From NCBI GenBank assembly GCA_000727475.1, contig KL647295.1:4044073-4108072 (forward strand): a stretch of 64,000 bases of DNA, given 5' to 3'. Position 1 is the stretch's first letter; each line of letters opens with the position of its first letter. The position numbers and the translations under genes were made by a program. Under the pieces are notes generated by a model. The model was not told the DNA's origin. It searched no databases and saw nothing but the letters and a program-made list of their open reading frames with translations. Shown here in pieces: positions 11,735 through 21,313 of the stretch. The DNA comes from Sarcocystis neurona. Taxonomy: Eukaryota > Apicomplexa > Conoidasida > Eucoccidiorida > Sarcocystidae.

Positions 11735-14700
11735 AAGAGGAAGAAGAAGAAGTGGCAGCAAGAGCCAGCGCAGGAGCAGAAGCAGCAGCAGCGCAGCATG
11801 AGCAGGAGGAGCAGCAGCAGCAGCGACAGCTGCAGCAGGCGCAGCAGAGTGGGGGAGAGTCTGTTGCAGTGCTGAAGAAGAAGGAGCAGGAGGAGGACAA
11901 TGAAGACTACAAAGCAAAACAAGAGAACGGAAAGGAAGAAGAAGGTTTCGACCTGAAAATTTGCGAGGAAAGACAAGTGACCTACGGAACCTCGCTGGAG
12001 GTCGACACGTTCGCAGCGTTGACCGTCTACCGCTCGAGACGCTGCTACACCAAGGTAAGTTCTCCTTTCTTTGCTTCTTCTCGGGCCCCACACTTTTCGA
12101 CCCCACACTTTCCGACCCCACGCTTTTCGACCCCACGACACGGTTGTTTCTCTCTGTATGAAGGCGAACACGGCTGTGTAGCTGCATTTCTCTGCTGACG
12201 CATACGTGGAGAGACGCGCATGTGTAGCCGTCGCACCTTCTGGGCAGACACGCCCTGCGCATCTCTCCGGAGAGAAATATCTGCGTTTGCACCGGCAGCA
12301 TGTCCACATGTGTAACACGAGGCAGCAGAACGCAGGACTTTGCTGCGTCCAGCAACGCGCTGCTGCGTCTCTGCTGCTGCTGTCTCCCGCGCACGTCGAC
12401 GGGACGCAGAGGGAGAAATGCGTCGGCGTGGGCGGACGCCGCTTGCGTCCCTTCGTATTCGCTGCCGTCTCCCGTCTCTCTCTGCGCAGCACTAACGCGG
12501 CAGGGGGGCCCAGGGGGGGGGGAGTTCGAGCGCGCGCTGGCCAGCAGACAGAGAGAGACAGCGGCAAAGCGGCCTTCTTGGCGTAGAGAGGAGGCCCGCG
12601 CGAGGACGAGCCTTCTCTTTGGCTGCTGCAGCAGCAGCAGCAGCTCGCGTCGCATGCGCATCGCTCTCTCGTGCTGTCCTGCAGCGTCTCTCTACGTGCG
12701 TAGAAGCTGCTGCGATGGGAAGAAGCTCTGCAAGACGACTCTAGACAGGCAGGTGTTGTACGTACACCCGGATGGGTAAGCAGCAGCAGCGGCGGGAGGG
12801 CGTGGGGGGGGGGGCAAGGAGAGGGGAGGAAGGTCCCGGACGCTGCTGGTATGCGGCTGGTGCAGCGTGGGGCGGGAGACGAGACACGGCGCGCGGGAGA
12901 CGCGAGAAGAGGGCGGGGACTGCCGGCGAAGGAGAAGACGCAGCGCAGCACAGCGTCCCGCAGAAAAGTTCCCTCTGCGCAGAAGCGCAGCAGCAAAGAG
13001 AAGGAGAGAAAAAAGAGAGAAACCCTCGGCAGCTGCTGCGCGACGTGGGAGACGGGGCGAGAAATGGCAGGCAGCAAATGTTGGGAGACAGAGAAGCAGA
13101 CGTCTCCTGCAGTCTCTGGGAGGGGGGAGACGTTTGCTGCGACGGTGTCGAGGTGACTTGCGGCTCCTCAGCAGCCCAAATGTACTTCTCCGTCCTTTTC
13201 GTAGAGAGGAAGGGCGACGAATAGATGGGTGTGCCTGCTGCTCAGAGAAGAGAAGACGCTTTGACGAAAATTTGCGCCTGCAGGGGCGTGTCTCTGTGTG
13301 TGGGGTGGAGGCGCCTGTGACTTCCTCCGATTGACCGGGGAACAGAGAGACGAAGAGAGACACGCAGAAGAAAAAGGAGACGGGGAGACGGGAGACACGG
13401 GAGACAAGTGAAAAGGCGCAGGCACGGGGAGAGTGCGGGAGACAGACGACGAGATGCGCGGCACGTTGTTTCTCGTGGTATATAAATCGCCAAGAACACG
13501 AAAGGCAGAGAAGAAGAGGGAGAGGGAAAAGGGAGAAGAGAAGAAAAAGAATGGAGAGAAAAACAGAAAGACAGAGAGGCAGATGCGCGGGCGCGTGGGG
13601 CTACGAAAGAGAGGGGGAGAGAAGGCGTCGGCAGCAGGCGGAGCTCTGTGCAGACGCGGAGGTCTGGGACACGTGTGGGGTGTAAGCACGAGGAAAAGAG
13701 AAACAGAAACTTCACGGGCCAAAGAGGTGCGTTTGTTCTCGCTCCTATTCCCATGCAGCAAACGCAGCAGCAGCAAACGCAGCAGCAGCAGACGCAGCAG
13801 CAGCAGCAGCAGCAGTGATGCGGCAGCAACAGCAGCAGCAGCAGTGACGCAGCAGCAACAGCAGCACCACTGACGCAGCAGCAGCAGTGACCCAGGGGTT
13901 TGTGTGTCTGGGGAGCATCACTTCGTGTTTGCGTAGATGTAGGCGGGAGAGAGACGCAGCTCTCTGTGAACGCCTAGCGTTCCTAAGTGGGTGTGCGTGT
14001 GTGGAAAATAAGGAGAAGAACGTGCGACTTGTGCGCGAGGCATATTTAGAGAAATGCTCTAACCGCAGAAGCGACTGAGCTGCTGCTGCTACTGCTGCGG
14101 TTTGCCGGACGCACGGCGGCAGCTGCTGCTGCTGTGCGGCTCTCCTCCTGCTGTCCTCGCGGCGTGGAGAGACACTGCTGCTGCTGCTGCTGTTGAGGCG
14201 CGAGGGCGTCGCTCTCTCTGCTGCTGCGGAGTTCCCTCGCTGCTGCTGCTGCGACTCTCCTCCTCTTGCTGCTGCTATCGATGCGGCGGAACCCAGGAGG
14301 CCGTGGCTGCTTGCGAATCGCGAGGACCTCTCTCCGGCTGCTGCTGCGCAGTTCTACCGCAGCTCCTGCTGCTGTTGTGGCGCTGCGGCAGGTGCTGGGC
14401 GAAGCAGCTGCGGCTGCGCCTTCTCGTTCTCGTCGCTTGCCCTGCTGTTGCCTCAAGTCTGCAGCTGCTGCGTCCCTGCGCGGCTGTCGCATTAGCCATG
14501 TGGCTCCTACGTTTTTTCTTGTAAATTGCTGACGGAAGAGATGCTTTGCATTTGACAGCCCCATAGAAATAAGTGGCGGTCCTGCTGCTGCTGCTTCTCC
14601 TGCCCTCCTCCGAGCGCTCTCGTGGGAACGTCAGCTGCTGCTGCTTTGGGCCTTTGGTGCTGCTGCTGCTCCGCGCTCTTGCTGTTGCTGCTGCTCTGAG

Positions 14701-17700
14701 CTCTTGCTGCTGCTGCTGCTCTGTGCTCTTGCTGCTGCTGCTGCTCCACACTCTTGCTGCAGCTGCTGCTCCGCACTCTTGCTGCAGCTGCTGCTCCGCA
14801 CTCTTGCTGCTGCTGCTCTGCGCCCTTGCTGCAGCGGCTGCTCTGCACTCTTGCTGCAGCGGCTGCTCTGCACTCTTGCTGCAGCGGCTGCTCTGCACTC
14901 TTGCTGCTGCGGCTGTTCTGCGCTCGTGCTGCAGCTGCTGTGCCGCGCTCTTGCTGCTCCGCGCTCTTGCTGCTGCTGCTGCTGCGGTAGTTGCTGCAGC
15001 CCTCGGTCACCGGTGTGTGCTGCTGCTGTCGCTGCTGCTGCTGTGGGTCGGCTGCTGTGGCTAATGGTGGCGCTGGACGGTAGTTTGGGCTGCTGTTGCT
15101 GCTGCTTGGCGTCTGGATCTTCAGGTCGAGCTGCCGGCTTTCTACCACCGTGTTGTATACGATCCACGAACACAGAAGAAACAAGGCTACATAGAGATGA
15201 GACGCCTGTGTTACCGACAGCTGGTTCATGTCGAGCAACAGCAACAGCAGCAGTCTCCTGCAGCTGCTGTGGACAGGCGGTCCTCCGCTCCAGCTGACGC
15301 TGCCGCGGCCGTGGGAAGTGGGTCGTCTGCTGCAGCTGCTGCTGGCACTTCTGGTGCAGCTGCTGCTGCTGTGCCGCTGCCGCAGCTGCGCTCTGCCTTC
15401 TGGATGATGCTGAGGCATTTGCCGATGTTGCTGCCGCCGCTGCCGTGGAAAAGTTTTACGGAGGGTGGCTACCTGATGCTGCGTCATCCCTTCGTGCGAG
15501 CGCTGGGCTTCGTTGAATCCTCCTCTTCAGCGGCCACAGGACAGCAGCAGCAGGAAGCAGACACAGAAGAGGAGGAAGAAGAAGAAGAGGGAGCGCCACA
15601 GCAGCAAAAAGAGCAGCAGGAGACGTTTTCTCGTCGTGGCGGGGGAGCAGCGCCAAAGAAGGAAAGCAGCACGCCGCAGCAGCAGGAGAAGAAGAAGAGA
15701 AAACAGAAGAACGTGGGGCAGAGGGGGCAGTCGCAGCCGCAAGAGCTGCGGGCAGCAGACAAACCGAGCGGAGTACGTAAGAGACGGCAGGAAGGGAAGG
15801 AGCGGCATCTGGAGCAACAGCAGGAAAAGGCGAAGAGCGACAGTGAGCAGGAGGAGGAGAAGGAGGAGAAGCAGCAGCAGCAGCAGAAGGCGACGAAGAG
15901 AAAACGGGGCGGTTCTGGCGGTGCCCCCGCCAAAATTCGCTTCCTGGGAGGAGGTGGTCGTTCAAAGTTGGCCCGAGATTTCTCTGTTTATGATACGGCG
16001 GCCATGCGCGAAGTTGTCTCTGCGCTGGGGGCGCAGCCGTGGAAGGTGAATAAAGAAATCCTGCATGTGATGGAAGAGGCGTGGAGAAGAGGAATGCCTA
16101 TCGGTCGACTGCCTGCGAGAGAGATATCTCCACGGCTGCGGGCGCTGGTCGCCGAGCTGCAGCAACAGCAGCAGCAGCAACGGAGGCGACGGTCCACGGT
16201 GGTGGGGGGGGGCTGCTCACGTGAGGAGAGACATGCAGCAACAGCAGCAGCAGCTCTGTCTGCAGGGGAGCGACAGAGGCAGCAGCTGCTGCAGCGTCTT
16301 CTTGCCGAAGTGTGTGGGGAACGGAAGAGTGAGCAGCCGACGGCGCCCGGGACTGCCGCAGGGGGGACCTCGACGCAGGTCGGGAACGCGCAGGAGGACG
16401 CGGACGACGCAGCAACAGCAGCAGCAGGAACAGCAGCAGGAGTAGGAGCGCTGGAGCACCGTCTCGAGAGAGAGGCGAAGCATCTGCTGCAGGAGGAAAT
16501 ACGCGCCCGTGCAGAGCGGCCGGCGTTTATTTTGAAGCTCGAGACGGCTCGACACTTTCAAGAGTTAGACGCCATATATTTCCCGCATAATGTCGACTTT
16601 CGTGGCCGCTGCTACCCCCTGCCGCCCCACCTCAACCACATGGGTGACGACGTGTGCCGCGCGCTGCTGACGTTTGCAGAGGCGCGGCCGCTGCAGCCCC
16701 AGGGACTCTTCTGGCTGAAGGTGCAGATAGCCAACTGCTTCGGCGAGAACAGGAAGCAGAGTTTTGCTGAGCGCGTGGCGTGGACGGACGCCCACCTGCC
16801 GCAGCTGCTGCAGGCTGCTGCAGATCCTCTGGCGCCAAGAAATCTCGAGTTTTGGACGCAGCAGGCGGAGGAGCCGTGGCAGGCTCTTGCTGCTGCTGCA
16901 GAGCTGCGTCAGGCGTATGCTCTAGCCACCGGGAAGACTGCTGCTGCAGCGGCTGCCGACGCCGCGCGGTTTTGCTCGGCCCTTCCCGTTCACCAAGATG
17001 GCAGCTGCAATGGCCTGCAACACTACGCAGCCCTCAGCCGAGATGCATGCGGCGCCGCGGCGGTGAATCTCCTTCCGAGCCCACGGCCGCAGGACGTCTA
17101 TTCCTGCGTGCTTGAGCGCGTCAGGCGCCGGGTGCTTCGCGACGCGCAGGACTGCTGCCGCGGAGACGAGACACGCGCACTTGGAGACGAGACGGATGAC
17201 GAAGACGACCCGCCGCCTGACCAGACGGAGCCCAAGAATCGTGCGGCAGGAAGAAAACAAAGAAGTAGTGCAGAAGCCGGAAGTAACGCCGACACTGCAG
17301 GATGCCGCAGCGCCAGTCCGGCAGCAGCAGAGATCACGCGAACTACACAAGGCAGCGATGAAGCCGCTGACCGCAGCAGCTCTTCTTCTGCAATACCGTC
17401 ACCTGTTACCCGTGATGTACCAGCCGATGAAAACCGTCTCTCGCCTGCTGCCGCTGCTGCCGGGCTTTCTTGTCCTGCTGCTGCTGCCGGGCTTGCTCCT
17501 GCTGCTGCTGCTGCTGCGGGTCTTTCTCCGCGTGCTACTGCCCCCGGTCTCTCTCCTCCAGCTGCTGCCACCGGTCTCTCTCCACCTGCTGCTGCTGCGG
17601 GTCTTCCTCCTGCTGTTGCAGGGTCGAGCAATACGTCTGGTGCGTCCTCGCCGGCTTTTGCTTCTGTGAGTTTCCCTGCGAGCCCGCAGTGGTCTGCGTC

Positions 17701-19153
17701 TGTTTCTTCTTCAGCTGCTGCAGCTGCTGCGTCGCCGCATGCTTTCCCTTCTGGGGGTCCTGCGCTGGGGCGCCGAATAACGCGAGGAGACGCAGCGCGG
17801 CGAGTGCTTGAGCTGCAGCTGCTGCAGCGGCGCGTGGTGAAGCAGACGGTGATGACGATTTGCTACGGCGTCACCGCGCGTGGGGCACGTGAGCAGGTGG
17901 CGGGGCAACTGCAGGAGCTGCTAGGAGGGAGAATCGAAGCGGACGAAATCCACCAGTTGGCGGCTTACTTCTCGCAGACAATTCTTTCGTCCATCGGCGA
18001 TCTCTTCAGCAGTGCAATGGCCGTGAAAAAGTGGCTAGACCTCGTCTCTCGCACGTGCAACCGTGCGGGTTTGCCGGTGGCGTGGATGTTGCCGCTGCTG
18101 CAGTTTGCTGCGGAGCAGCCGTACCGCAGCAGCAGAACTCTTCAAATTCGTTCTGCGCTTCAACGACACGCGGTCCGTGTCGACACAGCAGACAGCAGCA
18201 CCAGTGCGACAAAGCAGAGACTTGCTTTTCCCCCAAATTTTATTCATTCTCTTGACGCTACGCATATGCTGCTGACGGCAAGGCGCTGCTGCTGTCCTTC
18301 TGCTGCTTCGCAAGAACTGCTGCCCGGACGTGGTGATGCTGCGACCCAGACGACGAGCGACGCGACGAGGACGCTGCGGAGCGGTGCAGCTGCAGCAGCA
18401 GAACAGCGAGGAGTGGGAACAGAAGGTGCAGCAGGAACCGCAGCAGCAGTAGCAGCGGAAGACCGGCGGCAGGGGGCAAAGGAGGAGACGTCGGACGTTG
18501 AAGAGTGGACAGCAGCAGTCAATGCTGGGAGGACAGAGGGACCCGAAGCAGCAACGGCGACAGCAGCAGCACCGCAAGAAACCGGAGAGGTAAGGAGGGG
18601 CGTGAACGCAGCAGCAAGTCAGAGTGGGCGGGGGGCTCTCGGGACTGCAGCAGCAGACGCTCGAGATAGCAGGCAGAAAGGAAGTGCTGCTGCGAAGAGC
18701 GAGCGACCAGCAGCGGCAGCAGCGGCAGGTACTGCAGGCAAACGAGGAGAAGAAGATGGAGAGGGAGAAGCGGGCGGCAAGCAGGCGAGAGGAAGTGCAG
18801 CAGAGACGATCCGGGCGGCAGCAAAGGCAGCAGATGGTCGAGGTAGGTACGGCAGAGCAGCAGCAGGAGACGGAGCAGGAAAGGCAGCAGGAGGAGATTT
18901 CCCTCGACGACCAAGAACAGTAGCGTTCAGCGCGGTACATGATTCCTTCTGGACGCATGCAGCAGACGTGGACTTTCTGCGTCAGGTGCTGCGAGAAGAA
19001 TTTGTGCGCCTTCATAGTGAACCCATTCTAGAGGATCTGCATGCGCAGCTAACGGCGAGACTTGGCTACCTCGCAAGCGACCTGCCCCCTCCACCAGAGA
19101 AGGGGACGTTAGATCTTTCACAGTTGCTGCTCAGCGATTACTTCTTCCATTAA
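2113..19153 (+). CDS. POLRMT: mitochondrial (phage-type) RNA polymerase, multi-exon gene, inferred
   Basis: This is a single-subunit DNA-directed RNA polymerase of the T7/RPO41/RPOT family, expected to transcribe the mitochondrial genome. Blocks typical of the family occur in order: an RKRQI..E..W helix (about 7240-7425), LAVIT (8071-8135), an IGDAV..EV block (10329-10386), VGGLLLDVLL (11430-11500), a YVHPD turn (about 12760), LPMLLPPLPW (from 15418), HNVDFRGR (about 16590), and the three catalytic motifs in the last exon. The five-segment model gives 11,067 coding bases, about 3,688 residues, against about 1,000-1,500 in most relatives. The excess is poly-Ala, poly-Gln and Ser-rich sequence. 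The donors at 8249, 10480, 12055 and 12776 read GTAAGC, GTAACG, GTAAGT and GTAAGC. The true start codon is unknown; 2113 is only the first Met of the open frame. Identity is certain for the last exon and strong for the rest. Confidence 0.88.
8249..10284 (+). other. POLRMT: mtRNAP intron 1
   Basis: This GT-AG interval runs between the donor at 8249 (GTAAGC) and the acceptor CATACAG at 10284. The upstream frame stays open in CAG repeat until 8829, so translation cannot define the exon end; the donor was chosen for its consensus and because it puts the next conserved block in frame. From 8960 to 9430 the composition changes to AT-rich with TATA/TGTATA runs. From 9440 it becomes CTG-type repeat on the + strand, opposite to the CAG-type repeat of exon 1. 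No separate gene is seen. Confidence 0.55.
10285..10479 (+). CDS. POLRMT: mtRNAP exon 2
   Basis: It starts after CATACAG in phase 1 and ends before GTAACG at 10480 in phase 1. The translation includes VPVTAMALAIGDAVNLEVNA, which matches the family block with an IG.A.E.E core that follows the LAVIT segment. Flanking sequence is CTG repeat, so this 19-residue block of ordinary complexity stands out. Both junction phases agree with exons 1 and 3. The donor is weaker than the others. Confidence 0.75.
11249..12054 (+). CDS. POLRMT: mtRNAP exon 3
   Basis: The acceptor is TGCTGCAG after a T-rich tract (phase 1 in) and the donor is CAAG/GTAAGT (phase 0 out). The start reads QVRVEQRLLQQWNLKKL. At about 11430-11500 follows RLRVGGLLLDVLLRHAFFEA, equivalent to the k(V/I)G..L...L helix of the polymerase N-terminal domain. 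Next come a Gln/Glu-rich insertion (11690-11950) and a block ending YRSRRCYTK. The upstream frame also runs open through CTG repeat to 11137, but that part is judged intronic. Confidence 0.82.
12723..12775 (+). CDS. POLRMT: mtRNAP exon 4 (small; 5' end uncertain)
   Basis: The peptide KLCKTTLDRQVLYVHPD precedes the donor GTAAGC at 12776. Family members have a (I/V).(V/P)HP or ECDP turn at this point, about 20 residues before the (L/V)PML(V/L)PP.PW motif, so function and order fit. Start positions 12723, 12726 or 12735 all keep phase 0 with exon 3. The better-looking acceptor TCCTGCAG at 12684 would need phase 1. The codons at 12757-12766 contain the TGTACGTACA palindrome discussed under findings. 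Confidence 0.5.
12776..15276 (+). other. POLRMT: mtRNAP intron 4
   Basis: This is the non-coding interval between exons 4 and 5. From 12776 to 13740 it is purine-rich (GAGA, AGAAG and GGGAGA runs on the + strand). From 13750 to 13890 there are AGCAGCAG runs, and from about 14080 to 15240 CTG-type repeat including a 25-bp minisatellite. Open frames on both strands here are explained by composition. The 3' end is uncertain: the acceptor GTGGACAG at 15276 fits phase 2, and TGCTGAG at 15414 also fits. Confidence 0.5.
14676..14985. repeat. 25-bp minisatellite, open in all frames
   Basis: CTCTTGCTG anchors recur at 14676, 14701, 14726, 14751, 14776, 14801, about 14823, 14848, 14873, 14898, 14923 and 14948, a strict 25-bp spacing with one three-base deletion and a shorter final step. 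The unit is CTCTTGCTGC followed by CTGC/GGCTGCTC-type sequence. Because 25 leaves remainder one when divided by three, each reading frame passes through all three registers of the unit. No register contains a stop on either strand, so six overlapping open frames result. Confidence 0.92.
15277..19153 (+). CDS. POLRMT: mtRNAP catalytic exon (palm, fingers, thumb; C-terminus)
   Basis: The uninterrupted frame contains the whole polymerase core. LPMLLPPLPW with GGYL follows at about 15418-15480. YFPHNVDFRGRCYPLPPHLN lies at about 16576-16635. Motif A is HQDGSCNGLQHYAAL, with the metal-binding Asp codon at 16997. Motif B is R-x3-K-x7-YG, with codons at 17828 (Arg), 17840 (Lys) and 17864 (Tyr), equivalent to T7 R627, K631 and Y639. 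FPPNFIHSLDATHM is at about 18229-18270. Motif C is HDSFWTHA, with His and Asp codons at 18938 and 18941. The C-terminus ends in FFH, close to the FFN/FFS endings of relatives. No essential motif is missing. The frame is open upstream to a Met at 15197, but the exon probably starts at 15277 or shortly after. Confidence 0.95.
15520..15930 (+). other. POLRMT: charged low-complexity insertion in mtRNAP
   Basis: The polymerase frame between VRALGFVES and KIRFLGGGGR encodes Glu/Gln/Lys/Arg-rich sequence (EEEEEEEEGAPQQQ, KKKRKQK and EKEEKQQQQQK are recognisable). In relatives the PPxPW block is followed within a few dozen residues by the W-K-(V/I)-N-K helix, seen here at about 16043-16060. The insertion has no family counterpart and lies before the catalytic palm. 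Confidence 0.75.
17150..17800 (+). other. POLRMT: low-complexity insertion between motifs A and B of mtRNAP
   Basis: In relatives the helix ending ..RV...(M/L)..DA is separated from the motif B helix (KLVKQTVM type) by about 25-40 residues. Here about 215 residues intervene, rich in Asp/Glu first, then Ala/Ser/Pro repeats (17440-17640). The reading frame stays open throughout, and motif B resumes in frame at 17828. It could be a retained surface loop or could contain an in-frame intron. Confidence 0.75.
18280..18920 (+). other. POLRMT: low-complexity insertion just before motif C of mtRNAP
   Basis: Between the LDATHMLLTA block and AFSAVHDSFW, relatives have about 10-15 residues. This frame has about 210, mostly Ala, Glu, Gln, Arg and Gly. 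A 78-base interval, 18843-18920, begins GTAGGT and ends ACAG. Its length is a multiple of three and its removal would rejoin the same Val codon, so it could be a small intron. A second donor-like GTAAGG at 18590 has no phase-matching acceptor that was found. Confidence 0.65.
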
Positions 19154-20581
19154 CATCGCTTCTTTTCCTCCTTCCCGCGGCAGCCGCGTCCTCCGCGCCG
19201 CTACAAGAACCGCGCATGCAGCGCTCTCTGCCGTGGGCTCGGGGAGTGCGTGTGGGGGGGGTGTACGTGTGTCTCAACGAGAGGGCCGGTGCTGTCCCCC
19301 GACGTCTTTGCAAACGCGAGAAGCAGTGCAGAGCAGCAGAGGTTTGTTCTTGGCGGGAAGCCGTCTCTTCTCCTTCTATATATGTGTGTGTGTCTGCAGA
19401 GCAAATATGTACATGACGTAGGCAGTGGAAGATAGTCAGGACGCTTCCGCCGTGCGTCTGCATGCGTGCGACTCTGTGGACAGCTACACGTCCCCCACAC
19501 AGGGAATTTTCTCAAGGTGGTTGAGGAAAGTCAGTCAAAATTTCTTCTGTTGTGCGCGCGTGGGCAGCACGTGCAGCTCGGTGGTTCCCTACGGAAGAAG
19601 CGGAAAGCTCTCTGTGCTGGGGCGTCGAGACGTAGAGAAGTGGTAACCGGTGTTGCTGTGCATGCGTCTAGTTCTGGGCCTTACTGGGGAGAGAGAGGAG
19701 CCGATTTTCGCTTCAAGAGTGTACAGAAGAAGTCAAAGGTTCTTCTCCTTGGGGGCGCATGCGTTTTTGTCAAAAGCTACGTGGAATGGAGCGTTCTGGC
19801 TGGTTGCACGTGTTGTCTAAAAGTCAGACTCCAGTCCCCGGTGCGCGTTTGCACGCAGCGTGGAGCTCCCTGTCGATACCTGTAGAAAGAGGATGGTTTT
19901 ATCGCCAGGGTGTAAAAGTTCCGGCTTCTTCTCGTGTAGCTGCCCGCGACGTGCAGCTTTCTGCAGTTGTCTGAGAGCTGTCTCCCTCTCTTTCTTTTCG
20001 AGAGTGCCTGAGTCGTTGTGGCTGTCCGTGTCTTCTGCGTCTCCCCGGCGCGCGACGCACACAGGAGGTGGAGACGCGTGTCTCAGGGCCTCTGTGCTGC
20101 AGTCGGTGACTGCTGTCTCGATTTCCAACAGAAACAAAAACAACCGGCGACGTGCCTCCAGCGGGGATTCTTAACTCGAACGAAGCCGGCGCGCAGCGGC
20201 TCTAAACCCGCACTTAAACCCACGGCTAGAATACGTATATATGTATATATAGGAGGTATGCGTGGGAGTAGGCGTCACAGCATGCAGTAGCTCTATGACC
20301 TATCTGCAATTTGGACGTGGTGTCTGTGACCCCCCCCCCGGCCTTCCCCTCAGAGCAGCAGATACGTGTGTGTAGGGTGCTTCCGGGGGGACGCTGACAC
20401 ACGCGCGCAGCTGGTATTGCTCGGTGCGTCCGCATGTCTTGTGAAGAGATGGAAAGATGTGCATGCACAGGAGGTGGCCAGTGCGTTTAATGAGGCAGCC
20501 TTAGATAGGAATGACAGCTGCTGCTGAGGCCGCGGCTTGCCGCACTAAGCTGCCCGGCAAGAAGTCGACACACACGCGCAA

Positions 20582-20600
20582 ACACACACACACACACACA
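20582..20600. repeat. (CA)n microsatellite
   Basis: An uninterrupted ACACAC run of about 19 bases lies in the spacer. Similar runs occur at 24449-24470, 48708-48739 and 56789-56810. Confidence 0.9.
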
Positions 20601-21288
20601 TGTGCAGAGCGAGAGAGGTTGAAAACGGAAAATTTCGAGAGGTGGAAGGGGGCTGCCGCTGCGTGTGGTAACTCGCCACAACTCAACTCCCGGTCTCGGG
20701 ACGCTGGTGCCGCGCCCCGAAGGAGAAGGAAAACGAGAAGAAGGAGGCGTGTGGACAACATATGTGCGAATGCAGGCGCGCACAGGCATTCATGCAGACG
20801 CAGCTGTACCATACGCAGATGGAGATATATGTATATATGTGTGGTAGCTGCTTACAAATACATAGCGATGCACAGGTATGAATCTGCGTGCTCTGTCTAC
20901 TCTTAGGCGTACATACAGGTGCGTAGATATACACGCGTTAGGCGACACGCTTCTAGCAGCGTACGTATGTGGATGTGTAACTCTGCTTGTAATGTAAATG
21001 CGAATACATAGGTATATCTGTTAGGTGAGGATTCTCCAGAATTCCTCTACCAAATTCTACACGCATCCCCAGCAGTGCCGCTGACGGTGTACATACACGT
21101 GGACACGCACCTGAAATACATCCATGTGTATACCTGAAAGCTGAACGTTCTGACGTCTAATCATAAGAATGTGGCCCTGTGTGTACATCTCTGTGTGCTT
21201 CCTATCCGCAGGTATAGATCCGTATATAGATGTGTTTTTTGTGCGTACCCACGTCTATATAGAGGTAAGTGGATTTTCACTGTCTCTG

Positions 21289-21313
21289 CATATATATATA
21301 TATATATATATAT
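21289..21313. repeat. (TA)n microsatellite
   Basis: This is a pure TATATA run of about 24 bases, flanked by TACG/GTATAC steps. It is one of many TA tracts that mark the non-coding parts of this window. Confidence 0.9.

Noticed and set aside
11548..13077. Long minus-strand frame (509 codons) across polymerase exons 3-4
   Set aside because: It overlaps conserved + strand polymerase sequence and consists of Leu/Ser/Arg runs with no recognisable domain.
13168..13829. Minus-strand frames of about 200 codons rich in Ser, Phe, Leu and Pro
   Set aside because: Purine-rich intron sequence on the + strand gives Ser/Phe/Leu on the reverse; it lies inside a mapped intron.
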